From positions 169,101-233,100 of the forward strand of contig NZ_JAIWNC010000017.1 of the NCBI RefSeq assembly GCF_020216025.1: DNA of 64,000 bases, read 5' to 3'. Below are positions 33,840 through 41,520 of the stretch, piece by piece; positions within the stretch are counted from its first letter, which is position 1; each line of letters opens with the position of its first letter. The DNA comes from Jidongwangia harbinensis. Its GTDB lineage: Bacteria; Actinomycetota; Actinomycetes; Mycobacteriales; Micromonosporaceae. The position numbers and the translations under genes are program-made. The notes beneath the pieces are model-generated. The model did no database searches. It had not been told where the DNA came from and saw only the letters and a program-made list of their open reading frames with translations.

Positions 33840-35027
33840 ATGCGGATCACCGGATACCGGACCTTGACGACAGTGCAGGAGTGGGGCCGTCCCGTCGGGG
33901 ACGCCAACGGCGTCTACGCCGACGGCGTCATGCCCGTGCCGATCATCCTGGTCGACACGGACGAGGGGATCACCGGAGTCGGCCTGGGACCGCACGTCGA
34001 GGCCGGCGCCATCTTCGCCGCCATCGACGGCGAGGATCCACGAGCGGTGCCGGCGCTGTACGACCGGATGCTGCGGCAGACCTTCAAGGCCGGCCACAAC
34101 GGCGTGGTGTTCGGCACGATCGGGGCGTTCGACACGGCGCTGTGGGACATCAAGGCGCAGGCCGCCGGGGAGCCGCTGTGGCGGCTGCTGGGCGGCCGGG
34201 ACCCCCGGGTCCACGCCTACGCCTCCGGCCTCGACATCGGCCTGACCGACGAGGAACTCGTCGCCCTCTACCAGGTGTACGCCCAACTCGGGCTCCGGGC
34301 GGCGAAGCTCAAGGGCGGCCTGGACGTCGAGCGGGACCGGCACCGCCTGACCCTGGTCCGGGAGGTGCTGGCCGGCGCGGCACACGGGACCCGGCCGGGA
34401 CTGATGCTGGACGCCAACGAGTCGTGGACCCGCAAGCAGGCGGTCCGGCATGTCAGCGAGCTCGAACGCACCCTGGATCTGACCTGGATCGAGGAGCCGG
34501 TCCGGCGCTGGGACGCCGACGGGCTCGCCGCGGTCAGCCGCGGCGTACGCACCTCGGTCGCGAGCGGCGAGAACCTGACCGGGCTCGAACAGTTCCGTCC
34601 GCTGCTCGCCGCGGGCGGCCTCGACATCGTGCAGACGGCCGCGGTCTGGGGCGTCACCCACTTCCTGCGGGTGTCCGCCCTGGCGCACGCCCACGACCTG
34701 CCGGTCAGCCCGATCGGCACCACCCCGATCGCCCTGCTGCACGCCGCCACCTCGGTGCCCAACCACCTGGTGAGCGAACTGCAGGATCTCCGGCCGCCGG
34801 TCGGCGTGGCCCTGGACCTGCACGTGGCGGACGGTGCCTACGTCCTCGGCGGCTCGCCGGGTCTCGGCATCCGGGTCCACCAGGAAGCGATCACCGCAGT
34901 GCACCGCCGGGCCGCGCCCGCACCCGACGGTCCGCACGTACGGCCCGAGCGGGCCGGCCGGCAGTTGCTCGCCGTCACCAACGGCGTCGTACCTCAGCCG
35001 GATCCCCTGGACGTCGGCACGCCCTAG
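33840..35027 (+). CDS. enolase-superfamily protein (mandelate racemase group) lacking the usual His
   Basis: 395 residues from ATG 33840, one base after the permease stop. The capping domain (1-125) and barrel are recognisable. K156-x-K158 (AAKLKGG), D191 (LDANESW), E218 (WIEEP) and E244 (SGENLTG) supply the usual base and three metal ligands. At the position of the catalytic His in the seventh strand (VCPH in the fuconate dehydratase at 43540) this protein reads VSPIG, so Ile292 replaces His. Acid-sugar dehydratases of the mandelate racemase group normally need that His. The reaction could be racemisation or a dehydration with another acid, or activity may be lost. Its operon place predicts work on a sugar acid from the imported oligosaccharide. 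Confidence 0.8.
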   Translation: MRITGYRTLTTVQEWGRPVGDANGVYADGVMPVPIILVDTDEGITGVGLGPHVEAGAIFAAIDGEDPRAVPALYDRMLRQTFKAGHNGVVFGTIGAFDTALWDIKAQAAGEPLWRLLGGRDPRVHAYASGLDIGLTDEELVALYQVYAQLGLRAAKLKGGLDVERDRHRLTLVREVLAGAAHGTRPGLMLDANESWTRKQAVRHVSELERTLDLTWIEEPVRRWDADGLAAVSRGVRTSVASGENLTGLEQFRPLLAAGGLDIVQTAAVWGVTHFLRVSALAHAHDLPVSPIGTTPIALLHAATSVPNHLVSELQDLRPPVGVALDLHVADGAYVLGGSPGLGIRVHQEAITAVHRRAAPAPDGPHVRPERAGRQLLAVTNGVVPQPDPLDVGTP

Positions 35028-35064
35028 GGCGGCCGGCGACCGCGTTCGCCGAAGGGAGGTCGCG

Positions 35065-36042
35065 GTGCGCCCCTCGCCGGCCCGAAGAGGCGGTGCGGAC
35101 CACGTGACACGAGCCGGCCGGATGGACGGGCCGGAGCTGGTCGGCGCCGCGCAGGCGGGGGACCGGCGGGCGCTCGACACGCTAGTCGCGGCGTGCCTGC
35201 CGCTGGTGTACACGATCGTGCGCCGGGCGCTGGGCGGGCTTCCGGACGTCGACGACGTGGTGCAGGAGACCATGCTGCGGGTCCTGCGGGACCTGCGCAC
35301 GCTGCGCATCCCGGAGAGTTTCCGGCCCTGGCTGACCACGATCGCCACCCGTCAGGTCAGCACGTACCTGCACCGGCGGGAGATCGAACTCCGGCGGGCG
35401 GCGTCCCCGGACGAGGTGCCCGACCTGCCGGACACCGGGACGGAGAGCCTGGCCCTGGCCGAGGTGGAGCTGTCCGGGCATCGCCGGCAGGCGGCACGCG
35501 CCGGCCGGTGGCTCGATCCGGACGACCGCGCGCTGCTGTCGCTGTGGTGGCTGGAGACCGCCGGCCGGCTCACCCGGGCCGAACTCGCGGCGGCGCTGGG
35601 CCGGAACGTCGCGCATTCCGGTGTGCGCGTCCAGCGGATGCGGCACCACCTGGAGCTGAGCCGGTCGCTCGTGGCCGCGCTGGAGGCCCGTCCGCGGTGC
35701 CCGGACCTGACCGCGGCGGTGGCCGGCTGGGACGGCGTGCCGAGTCCGTTGTGGCGGAAGCGGATCACCCGGCACACCCGGTCGTGTCCGGTCTGCGGTC
35801 GGGCCGCCCGTGACCTGGTCCCGCTGGAACGGCTCGCTCCCGGTGTCGCTCCGCTGCGCGCGCCGGTCGCGCCGCCGGCCCGCTCCGGGAAGCCGGCACC
35901 GGACGAGCGTTTCCCGCGCCATTCGCCCGAACGATCGCGCCATTCTGAAAATCAATGTAAGAATGTGTTATCCAGGATGCCGGGCGCCGGTCCAGCGCCT
36001 TCCCTGCACAGATTTCCGGTACGCATCGACGTGCGCCCTTGA
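35065..36042 (+). CDS. ECF-type sigma factor with C-terminal zinc-finger-like extension
   Basis: 325 residues from GTG 35065, with a strong GGGAGGT upstream; GTG 35104 and ATG 35122 are alternatives. Region 2 is DVDDVVQETMLRVLRDLRTL with FRPWLTTIATRQVSTYLHRRE. Region 4 is LTRAELAAALGRNVAHSGVRVQRMRHHL. After it comes a segment like the zinc-binding part of anti-sigma factors (about 215-260), with RITRHTRSCPVCGRAARDLVPL, an H-x3-C-x2-C arrangement, then about 65 poorly conserved residues. ECF groups with such fused extensions are held inactive by the extension. It lies 142 bases upstream of the GH10 xylanase gene on the same strand, but no -35/-10 pair of its own type could be identified there. 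Confidence 0.8.
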   Translation: MRPSPARRGGADHVTRAGRMDGPELVGAAQAGDRRALDTLVAACLPLVYTIVRRALGGLPDVDDVVQETMLRVLRDLRTLRIPESFRPWLTTIATRQVSTYLHRREIELRRAASPDEVPDLPDTGTESLALAEVELSGHRRQAARAGRWLDPDDRALLSLWWLETAGRLTRAELAAALGRNVAHSGVRVQRMRHHLELSRSLVAALEARPRCPDLTAAVAGWDGVPSPLWRKRITRHTRSCPVCGRAARDLVPLERLAPGVAPLRAPVAPPARSGKPAPDERFPRHSPERSRHSENQCKNVLSRMPGAGPAPSLHRFPVRIDVRP

Positions 36043-36063
36043 ATGCCGCGAAACAATCTGGCA

Positions 36064-36076
36064 ATGTCACAGACAT
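36064..36076. promoter_or_regulatory. inverted repeat upstream of the GH10 xylanase
   Basis: ATGTC-ACA-GACAT, a perfect 5-3-5 inverted repeat 109 bases before the xylanase start, in a locally AT-richer stretch. Candidate operator of an unidentified regulator. Confidence 0.4.
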
Positions 36077-36184
36077 AGACGTAAACCATTGCGTCAGTCA
36101 ATTGTGGTCCGGGCGGATCCCATGCTGGCCAGCATCTTCAGCGCTCCCGCAGCGATGTCGCCCCTTTCCGGAAGGTACTGATCG

Positions 36185-37609
36185 ATGAGAGGCATCGTGC
36201 ATTCGAACAGCCTGTCCCGGCGGCGGCGAAGGACCAGAGTGCCATTGCTGGTGCTGCTGTCCGCATTGCTCACCGCCGGTACGGGGCTGGTGTTCGCCGG
36301 CGCCGCTCAGGCCGCGACCACATTGGGCGCCTCGGCGGCGGAGAAGGGCCGCTACTTCGGCGCCGCGGTGGGGACGTACAAGTTCTCCGACAGCACGTAC
36401 ATGTCCGTCCTGAACCGGGAGTTCAACAGCCTCGTCGCCGAGAACGAGATGAAGTGGGACGCCACCGAGCCGCAGCGGGGCGGTTTCAACTACGCCGGCG
36501 GCGACCGCATCGTCAGCCACGCCCGGGCCAACGGCATGAGCGTGCGCGGCCATGCCCTGCTCTGGCATGCGCAGCAGCCACGGTGGACCGAGGGCCTGTC
36601 CGGCAGCGACCTGCGCAACGCGGCGATCAACCACGTCACCCAGGTGGCCACCCACTTCCGGGGCCAGATCCACTCCTGGGACGTGGTCAACGAGGCGTTC
36701 GCCGACGGCAACTCCGGCGGCCGCCGCGACTCCAACCTGCAGCGCACCGGCAACGAATGGATCGAGGCCGCGTTCCGCGCCGCGCGGGCCGCCGACCCCG
36801 CTGCGAAGCTCTGCTACAACGACTACAACACCGACGGCATCAACGCGAAGTCCACCGGCATCTACAACATGGTCCGCGACTTCAAGGCCCGCGGCGTGCC
36901 GATCGACTGCGTCGGCCTGCAGTCCCACCTGGGCACCACCATCGACTCCACCTACCAGGCCAACATCCAGCGCTTCGCCGACCTCGGCGTCGACGTGCAG
37001 ATCACCGAGCTCGACGTCCAGCAGGGCGGCAACCAGGCGAACATCTTCGCCACCGTGACCCGGGCCTGCCTGGCGGTGCCGCGCTGCACCGGCATCACGG
37101 TGTGGGGCGTGCGCGACTGCGACTCCTGGCGCACCGGCGCGAACCCGCTGCTGTTCGACTGCGCCGGCAACAAGAAGGCCGCCTACACCGCGGTCCTCGA
37201 CGCCCTCAACGGCGGCACGAGCCCGAACCCCACCGGGAACCGGCTGCGTAACGAGGCCGCCGGCCGGTGCCTGGACGTCAACGGCGGGAACGCCGGCAAC
37301 GGCACACCGTCGATCGTCTGGGACTGCCACGGCGGCACGAACCAGCAGTTCACTCAGAACGGACCGGCGTTGCAGGTGCTGGGCAAGTGCCTGGAGGCGC
37401 CGGCCAACGCCGCCGCCGGCACCGCGGTGCGGGTCTGGGACTGTGGCGGTGGGGCGAATCAGCAGTGGGCCGTCAACGGCAACGGCACCATCAGCAACGC
37501 GCAGAGCGGGTTGTGCCTCGACGTCAACGGCGGCAGCACCGCCAACGGCTCCGCGGTGATCGTGTGGAGCTGCCACGGCGGAGCCAACCAGCGCTGGGCC
37601 CGGGCCTGA
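36185..37609 (+). CDS. secreted GH10 endo-1,4-beta-xylanase with CBM13
   Basis: 474 residues from ATG 36185, with GGAAGG upstream. Signal peptide 1-43 ending AGAAQA. The GH10 barrel (about 48-340) contains the substrate-binding VAENEMKWD and RGHALLWHAQQP, the acid/base Glu170 in SWDVVNEAF and the nucleophile Glu275 in QITELDV. A short Gly/Ser/Pro linker is followed by CBM13 (about 348-474) ending NQRWARA. This is the same design as the well-known streptomycete XlnA-type enzyme (GH10 plus CBM13), which cuts xylan backbones. Its module end is very similar to that of the esterase at 14798, a likely partner on acylated xylan. Confidence 0.93.
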   Translation: MRGIVHSNSLSRRRRRTRVPLLVLLSALLTAGTGLVFAGAAQAATTLGASAAEKGRYFGAAVGTYKFSDSTYMSVLNREFNSLVAENEMKWDATEPQRGGFNYAGGDRIVSHARANGMSVRGHALLWHAQQPRWTEGLSGSDLRNAAINHVTQVATHFRGQIHSWDVVNEAFADGNSGGRRDSNLQRTGNEWIEAAFRAARAADPAAKLCYNDYNTDGINAKSTGIYNMVRDFKARGVPIDCVGLQSHLGTTIDSTYQANIQRFADLGVDVQITELDVQQGGNQANIFATVTRACLAVPRCTGITVWGVRDCDSWRTGANPLLFDCAGNKKAAYTAVLDALNGGTSPNPTGNRLRNEAAGRCLDVNGGNAGNGTPSIVWDCHGGTNQQFTQNGPALQVLGKCLEAPANAAAGTAVRVWDCGGGANQQWAVNGNGTISNAQSGLCLDVNGGSTANGSAVIVWSCHGGANQRWARA

Positions 37610-37632
37610 GTCAGGGCGTGTTTTCGGAGTAG

Positions 37633-37785
37633 GGGCTCCGGGCCGGCAGGAACCCGGGCACCCCCAACTTCATGGTGATGGCGACCGAGGGCTACCACAG
37701 CAGCGGCAGCTCCGACATCACGGTGGACTGCGCGACTGCCGCGCCGGCCCGTGCCCCGGCTGGTCCGGCCCGGCCAGGTCGCTGA
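37633..37785 (+). pseudogene. C-terminal remnant of a GH11 xylanase
   Basis: Between TAG 37630-37632 and TGA 37783-37785 the frame reads NFMVMATEGYHSSGSSDITV, the conserved last strands of GH11 xylanases (usually YQIMATEGYQSSGSS-x-x-x-V). Nothing upstream encodes the rest of the jelly roll, and there is no start. The remnant lies 23 bases behind the GH10 gene and runs antiparallel into the 3' end of the MerR-ClpN gene. A deletion probably removed the main part of a second xylanase gene. Confidence 0.75.
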
Positions 37786-39094
37786 CGGCAGCTCGCCCTG
37801 CCGTTCGAGTGGCTACGCCGGCCAGCGCCGCGGCCAGGACCCGGCGGGCCGATCCGATCTCGGCGCCCAACGCCCGCAGTACGTGTCCGGCGCTGCCGGT
37901 TGTCTCGCCGAGCAGCCCGAGCAACAGGTGTTCGCACCCGACGTACGTGGACCCCTGCGCCGCCGCCTCGGAGGTGGCCAACGCCAACGCTCGGGCGGCC
38001 GCGGTGCTCAACGATGGTGACGCCGCCTCTTGCGAACCGCCGGGCTCGGGCTCCGTGCGTTGCGCCAGGTCCCGTCGTACCCGTGCGGGGTCGATCTCGA
38101 CGGCACGCAGCATGGCGAGCGCCAGGTTGGCTCCTTCGGCGAAGATGCCGCCGAGCAGGTGCCCCGTTCCGACGTGGGGTGAGAACTCTGCCCGGGCCTG
38201 ACCGATGGCCAGGTCCAGCACCGTGTGCGCGCGGTTGGTCAGGTTCGGGAACTCGTGCTCCCGATCGTCGTGGGCCGCTTCGGCGATCGCCACGGTGGTT
38301 TCCATGCCGTCGGGGTGCGGCACTTGGCGCATGCGGGAGATGTCGAGGACGGCGTCCTCGAGGGGATGTGCGAGCAGGCGTGACAACGCGGTGCCGAACT
38401 TCGCCATCGAGGTCCGCCCCGGGACGAGGATCGACAGCTCGTCGTGGGCTTCGAACGTCCGCACCTCGACATCGTCCGGAAGTTCCGCCAGGGAGCCCTC
38501 GGCCGCCCTGACGGGAACCGTGACCCGCAGTTGCGGTCCTCCCGGGGACTCGCTGCCGGCGATCAGCTCGGGCATCCCCATCGCCCATGATCGCCACGGT
38601 GTCCCGGACACGACCGCACCACACGACGTCACGGTGCGGACCAGGTCCGCCGCGGCGGCGGTGCAGGCGGCATCGACCGCGGCCCACCTGTACCGGTCGC
38701 TCCCGGATGCCAGGCCCGGCACCGCTGCCGACACCACGGTTGTCGCGGGTGCGTGCACCCTGCGCACCTCCGGCCAGGAGGTGAGGAATGCGTGCGCGTC
38801 GCTGATGGCCGCGTCCTGCGTCTGCCGCCGGCGCTGCAGTTCCGTGACGTGCTGCGCCAACAGGTCGCGGGCCGCGTCCGGCTCCTCGACGGCACGCCGG
38901 ACGAGCTTGACGCTCATGCCCGTGCTGCGCAGCACGGAGATGAGCATGGCCCGCTCGACCTGCGGGAGTTCGTACCAGCGATAGCCGGTCTGCTCGTCGA
39001 CAGCGGCCGGGACGAGCAGACCCTCGGCGTGATAGAACCGCAGCGCCTGCGGCGAGAGCTGACACATGAAGCTGAATTCGCTGATGGACAACAT
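37718..39094 (-). CDS. MerR-type regulator fused to tandem ClpN domains
   Basis: 458 residues from ATG 39094, with GAGG upstream. The N-terminal MerR winged helix (1-70) is clear: LSISEFSFMCQLSPQALRFY, HAEGLLVPAAVDEQTGYRWY, LISVLRSTGMSVKLVRRAVE. A coiled segment (RDLLAQHVTELQRRRQTQDA) and a GyrI-like middle part (about 105-250) follow. The C-terminal 190 residues hold two repeats of the Clp N-domain (LTNRAHTVLDLAIGQARAEF with VGTGHLLGGIFAEG; then ALALATSEAAAQGSTYVGCE with HLLLGLLGETTGSAGHVL). The Clp N-domain recognises unfolded proteins or adaptors in ClpC/ClpA. Linked to a MerR domain it suggests a transcription factor that senses damaged proteins or is delivered to Clp. Stand-alone gene; its last bases overlap the GH11 remnant. 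Confidence 0.8.
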   Translation of the reverse strand: MLSISEFSFMCQLSPQALRFYHAEGLLVPAAVDEQTGYRWYELPQVERAMLISVLRSTGMSVKLVRRAVEEPDAARDLLAQHVTELQRRRQTQDAAISDAHAFLTSWPEVRRVHAPATTVVSAAVPGLASGSDRYRWAAVDAACTAAAADLVRTVTSCGAVVSGTPWRSWAMGMPELIAGSESPGGPQLRVTVPVRAAEGSLAELPDDVEVRTFEAHDELSILVPGRTSMAKFGTALSRLLAHPLEDAVLDISRMRQVPHPDGMETTVAIAEAAHDDREHEFPNLTNRAHTVLDLAIGQARAEFSPHVGTGHLLGGIFAEGANLALAMLRAVEIDPARVRRDLAQRTEPEPGGSQEAASPSLSTAAARALALATSEAAAQGSTYVGCEHLLLGLLGETTGSAGHVLRALGAEIGSARRVLAAALAGVATRTAGRAAVSDLAGPDQPGHGPARQSRSPP

Positions 39095-39108
39095 GACCTC
39101 ATGGTCCG

Positions 39109-39131
39109 CCCTCCAGTTACGACAAGGTCAA
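39109..39131 (-). promoter_or_regulatory. candidate MerR-type promoter of the MerR-ClpN gene
   Basis: On the minus strand TTGACC (39131-39126) leads into a partly dyadic stretch, CCTTGTCGTAACTGGAGGG, which would lie in the spacer of a promoter with elongated -35/-10 distance. Self-regulation by MerR proteins uses this geometry. Confidence 0.4.
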
Positions 39132-39204
39132 GGGGTGATCTCCCGCCGCCCCGGCGAGGTGGGCAGCGCGCTCGCTCGGCCGACTGGTGAGCTGGCCGCC
39201 GTGG

Positions 39205-39723
39205 TCAGGAGTCGCCGCGCAGCCGGCTGTACACGACCAGGTCGTGGTACGCGCCGCCACGGAATTGGGCATGCCGGGCGATGCCCTCACGGGTGAAGCC
39301 GGCCTTTTCCAGGCTCCGCTGGGCGGGGACGTTCTCGACGTCGGTCTCCGCCTGCAACCGCTCGAACGTGGTGGTCTCGAACAGGTAGGCGGCCACCAAC
39401 CGCTTGCCCACCGTGCCGAGCCCGCGGCCGCGGAAGGCCGGGCGCAGCCGGGTGCCGATACTCAGCGCCCGGGACGGGAGGTTCGGCCCATGCGGCACCG
39501 GCCGCCAGCTGACCCGGCCGGCCGCCGCGCCGTCCGCGTCTTGGATGATCAAGGTGCCCTGGTCGTACGCGAGAAGTCCGTCGGCGGCGTAAGCCCGCTC
39601 GAGCGCGTTCGTGGCGGTCCAGCCGAACGAGTCGACCGGATCCTCGGTGTGATCGACGTGCAGGAGCGGAAGGTCTTCCCGCCGGACCGGGCGCAACTTG
39701 ATGTCGGGCATGGGGTCGATCAT
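39205..39723 (-). CDS. GNAT-family N-acetyltransferase
   Basis: About 172 residues if started at ATG 39723; the in-frame ATG at 39711 (MPDIKLRPVRREDLPLLH) is an equally good choice. GNAT features are the N-terminal RPVRREDLPLL, the acetyl-CoA loop RPAFRGRGLGTVGKRLVAAY (R-G-x-G) and the C-terminal ENVPAQRSLEKAGFTREG. It resembles the RimJ/RimL group that acetylates N-termini or small amines. The substrate cannot be told. Confidence 0.82.
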   Translation of the reverse strand: MIDPMPDIKLRPVRREDLPLLHVDHTEDPVDSFGWTATNALERAYAADGLLAYDQGTLIIQDADGAAAGRVSWRPVPHGPNLPSRALSIGTRLRPAFRGRGLGTVGKRLVAAYLFETTTFERLQAETDVENVPAQRSLEKAGFTREGIARHAQFRGGAYHDLVVYSRLRGDS

Positions 39724-39776
39724 GCACGCCGGGGACAACCGGGCTGATCAACAGCTGCTTTCGGCCGGAACACCCC

Positions 39777-40751
39777 CTACGGGACGAGGAGCCCCGCGGA
39801 CGCCAGCGCGGGCCAGAGGGCGGCCGGGATCTCCGCACCCGCCCGCCGGACGGTCTCCGTCACCTGGCCCGCGTCGCCCATGCCCACGACCGTGCTGACG
39901 ACCGCGGGATGGGTGCGCACGTACGCCAGCGCGGCCTCCGGCAGGGTGGTGCCGAAGCGTTCGCAGATCCGGGCGATGCGGATGGCCCGGTCGCGGAGGC
40001 CGGCCGGGGCCGGCCGGTAGTCGTAGGTCGCGTCGGCCGGTGGCCGGTCATGCGCCAGCAGGCCGGAGTTGTAGACGCCGGCGATCACCACCGCGACCCC
40101 CGCCAGGTCGGCGGCCGGCAGCAGGTCGTGTCGCGCACCCTGTTCGAGCAGGGTGAACCGGCCGGCGCACATCACCACGTCGATGTCGGTCTCCCGGACG
40201 AAGCGGGTGAGCATCGCCGACTGGTTCATGCCGGCCCCGATGGCGCGGACGACGCCCTGCTCCCGCAGTTCGACCAGGGCCGGTACCGCCTCGGTGGCGG
40301 CCTGCTCCCAGTGCTCGTCCGGGTCGTGCAGGTACACCACGTCGATCCGGTCCAGGCCGGTGCGGGTCAGGCTGGCCTCCAGGGAGCGCAGCACGCCGTC
40401 GCGGCTGAAGTCCCAGACGCGGCGGTGGTCCGCCGGGACCGCGAAACCCTCGGCGTCGGTCAGGTGTGCGGTTTCCGGAGACGGCACGAGCAGGCGTCCC
40501 ACCTTGGTGGAGACCACGTACTCGTCGCGTGGTCGGGCGCGGAGGGCGGCGCCGAGGCGCCGCTCGGACAGGCCGAGCCCGTAGTGGGGTGCGGTGTCGA
40601 AGTACCGCATCCCGGCCGCCCAGGCGGCATCGACCGCGGCGGCGACCGTCTCCTCGCTCCGGGCGTGGTACAGGTTGCCGCCCTGGGCGGCGCCGAAGCC
40701 GAGTGCGGTGAGGCGGACGCCGGGCCGGCGCGGAACGGCCACAGATCTCAT
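39777..40751 (-). CDS. aldo/keto reductase, L-fucose 1-dehydrogenase-like
   Basis: 324 residues from ATG 40751, 7 bases after the SDR gene. The AKR barrel shows LTALGFGAAQGGNLY, the catalytic Asp/Tyr in YFDTAPHYGLGLSERRLG, the Lys in VVSTKVGRLL, and YLHDPDEHWEQ. The C-terminal NADP-binding part contains VRTHPAVVSTVVGMGDAGQV. This is the pattern of D-threo-aldose/L-fucose 1-dehydrogenases, which oxidise L-fucose to L-fucono-1,5-lactone, the first step of the non-phosphorylating route. It is the last gene of a four-gene operon led by GntR and works together with the lactonase at 48535. Confidence 0.85.
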   Translation of the reverse strand: MRSVAVPRRPGVRLTALGFGAAQGGNLYHARSEETVAAAVDAAWAAGMRYFDTAPHYGLGLSERRLGAALRARPRDEYVVSTKVGRLLVPSPETAHLTDAEGFAVPADHRRVWDFSRDGVLRSLEASLTRTGLDRIDVVYLHDPDEHWEQAATEAVPALVELREQGVVRAIGAGMNQSAMLTRFVRETDIDVVMCAGRFTLLEQGARHDLLPAADLAGVAVVIAGVYNSGLLAHDRPPADATYDYRPAPAGLRDRAIRIARICERFGTTLPEAALAYVRTHPAVVSTVVGMGDAGQVTETVRRAGAEIPAALWPALASAGLLVP

Positions 40752-40758
40752 CGGTGGC

Positions 40759-41520
40759 CTACCGTCCCAGCCAGCCGCCGTCGACCGGAATGGCGGCGCC
40801 GTGGACATAGTCGGCGGCCGCCGAGGCGAGGAACACCGCGGCACCGGCCAGGTCGCCGGGTACGCCCCACCGGCCGGCCGGAATCCGGTCCAGGATCGCG
40901 GTGTGGCGGGCCGGGTCGTCGCGCAGCGCCTGGGTGTTGTCGGTGCTGATGTAGCCGGGCACGATGGCGTTGACGTTGACGCCGTGCGGTGCCCATTCGT
41001 TGGCGAGTGCGCGGGTGAGCCCGAGCAGGCCGGACTTGGCCGCCGTGTAACCGGGCACGTTCACCCCACCCTGGAAGCTCAGCAGCGACGCCGTGAAGAT
41101 GATTTTTCCGCGGCGGCGGGCGACCATGGCGCGGCCGACCTCCCGGCTCAGGGCGAACTGCGCGGACAGGTTGACCGCGAGGACCTCGTCCCACATCGCG
41201 TCGGTGTGCTGGGTCGCCGGTGCCCGCCTGATCGTGCCCGCGTTGTTGACCAGGATGTCGACCGGCCGCTCGCCGTCCGCCAACCGGGCGGCGAGACCGG
41301 CGACGGCGGCGCGGTCGGTGAAGTCCACCCGGTGCCCGGTGAAACCACGGCCGTGGTCGCGGACGCGTTCCTCGACCTCGCTGCCCGTGGCTTCCAGCCG
41401 CGCGCTGACCGCGACGATGTCGGCGCCGGCGGCCGCCAGCGCGTCCGCGACGGCCAGGCCGATGCCCCGCCGGGCGCCGGTGACGACGGCGAGCCGGCCG
41501 GACAGGTCGAACGGGTTCAT
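40759..41520 (-). CDS. SDR dehydrogenase, candidate 2-keto-3-deoxy-L-fuconate dehydrogenase
   Basis: 253 residues from ATG 41520, overlapping the stop of the zinc dehydrogenase gene by three bases. Classical SDR: VVTGARRGIGLAVA, LVNNAGTIRRAP, catalytic Ser in IIFTASLLSFQGG, YTAAKSG and VNAIVPGYISTDNT. It is close in pattern to KduD-like enzymes that act on keto-deoxy sugar acids. In the L-fucose pathway an SDR of this type oxidises 2-keto-3-deoxy-L-fuconate to the 2,4-diketo acid. Assignment of this step, instead of the initial fucose oxidation, is inferred from similarity and from the presence of a separate AKR. Confidence 0.82.
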   Translation of the reverse strand: MNPFDLSGRLAVVTGARRGIGLAVADALAAAGADIVAVSARLEATGSEVEERVRDHGRGFTGHRVDFTDRAAVAGLAARLADGERPVDILVNNAGTIRRAPATQHTDAMWDEVLAVNLSAQFALSREVGRAMVARRRGKIIFTASLLSFQGGVNVPGYTAAKSGLLGLTRALANEWAPHGVNVNAIVPGYISTDNTQALRDDPARHTAILDRIPAGRWGVPGDLAGAAVFLASAAADYVHGAAIPVDGGWLGR

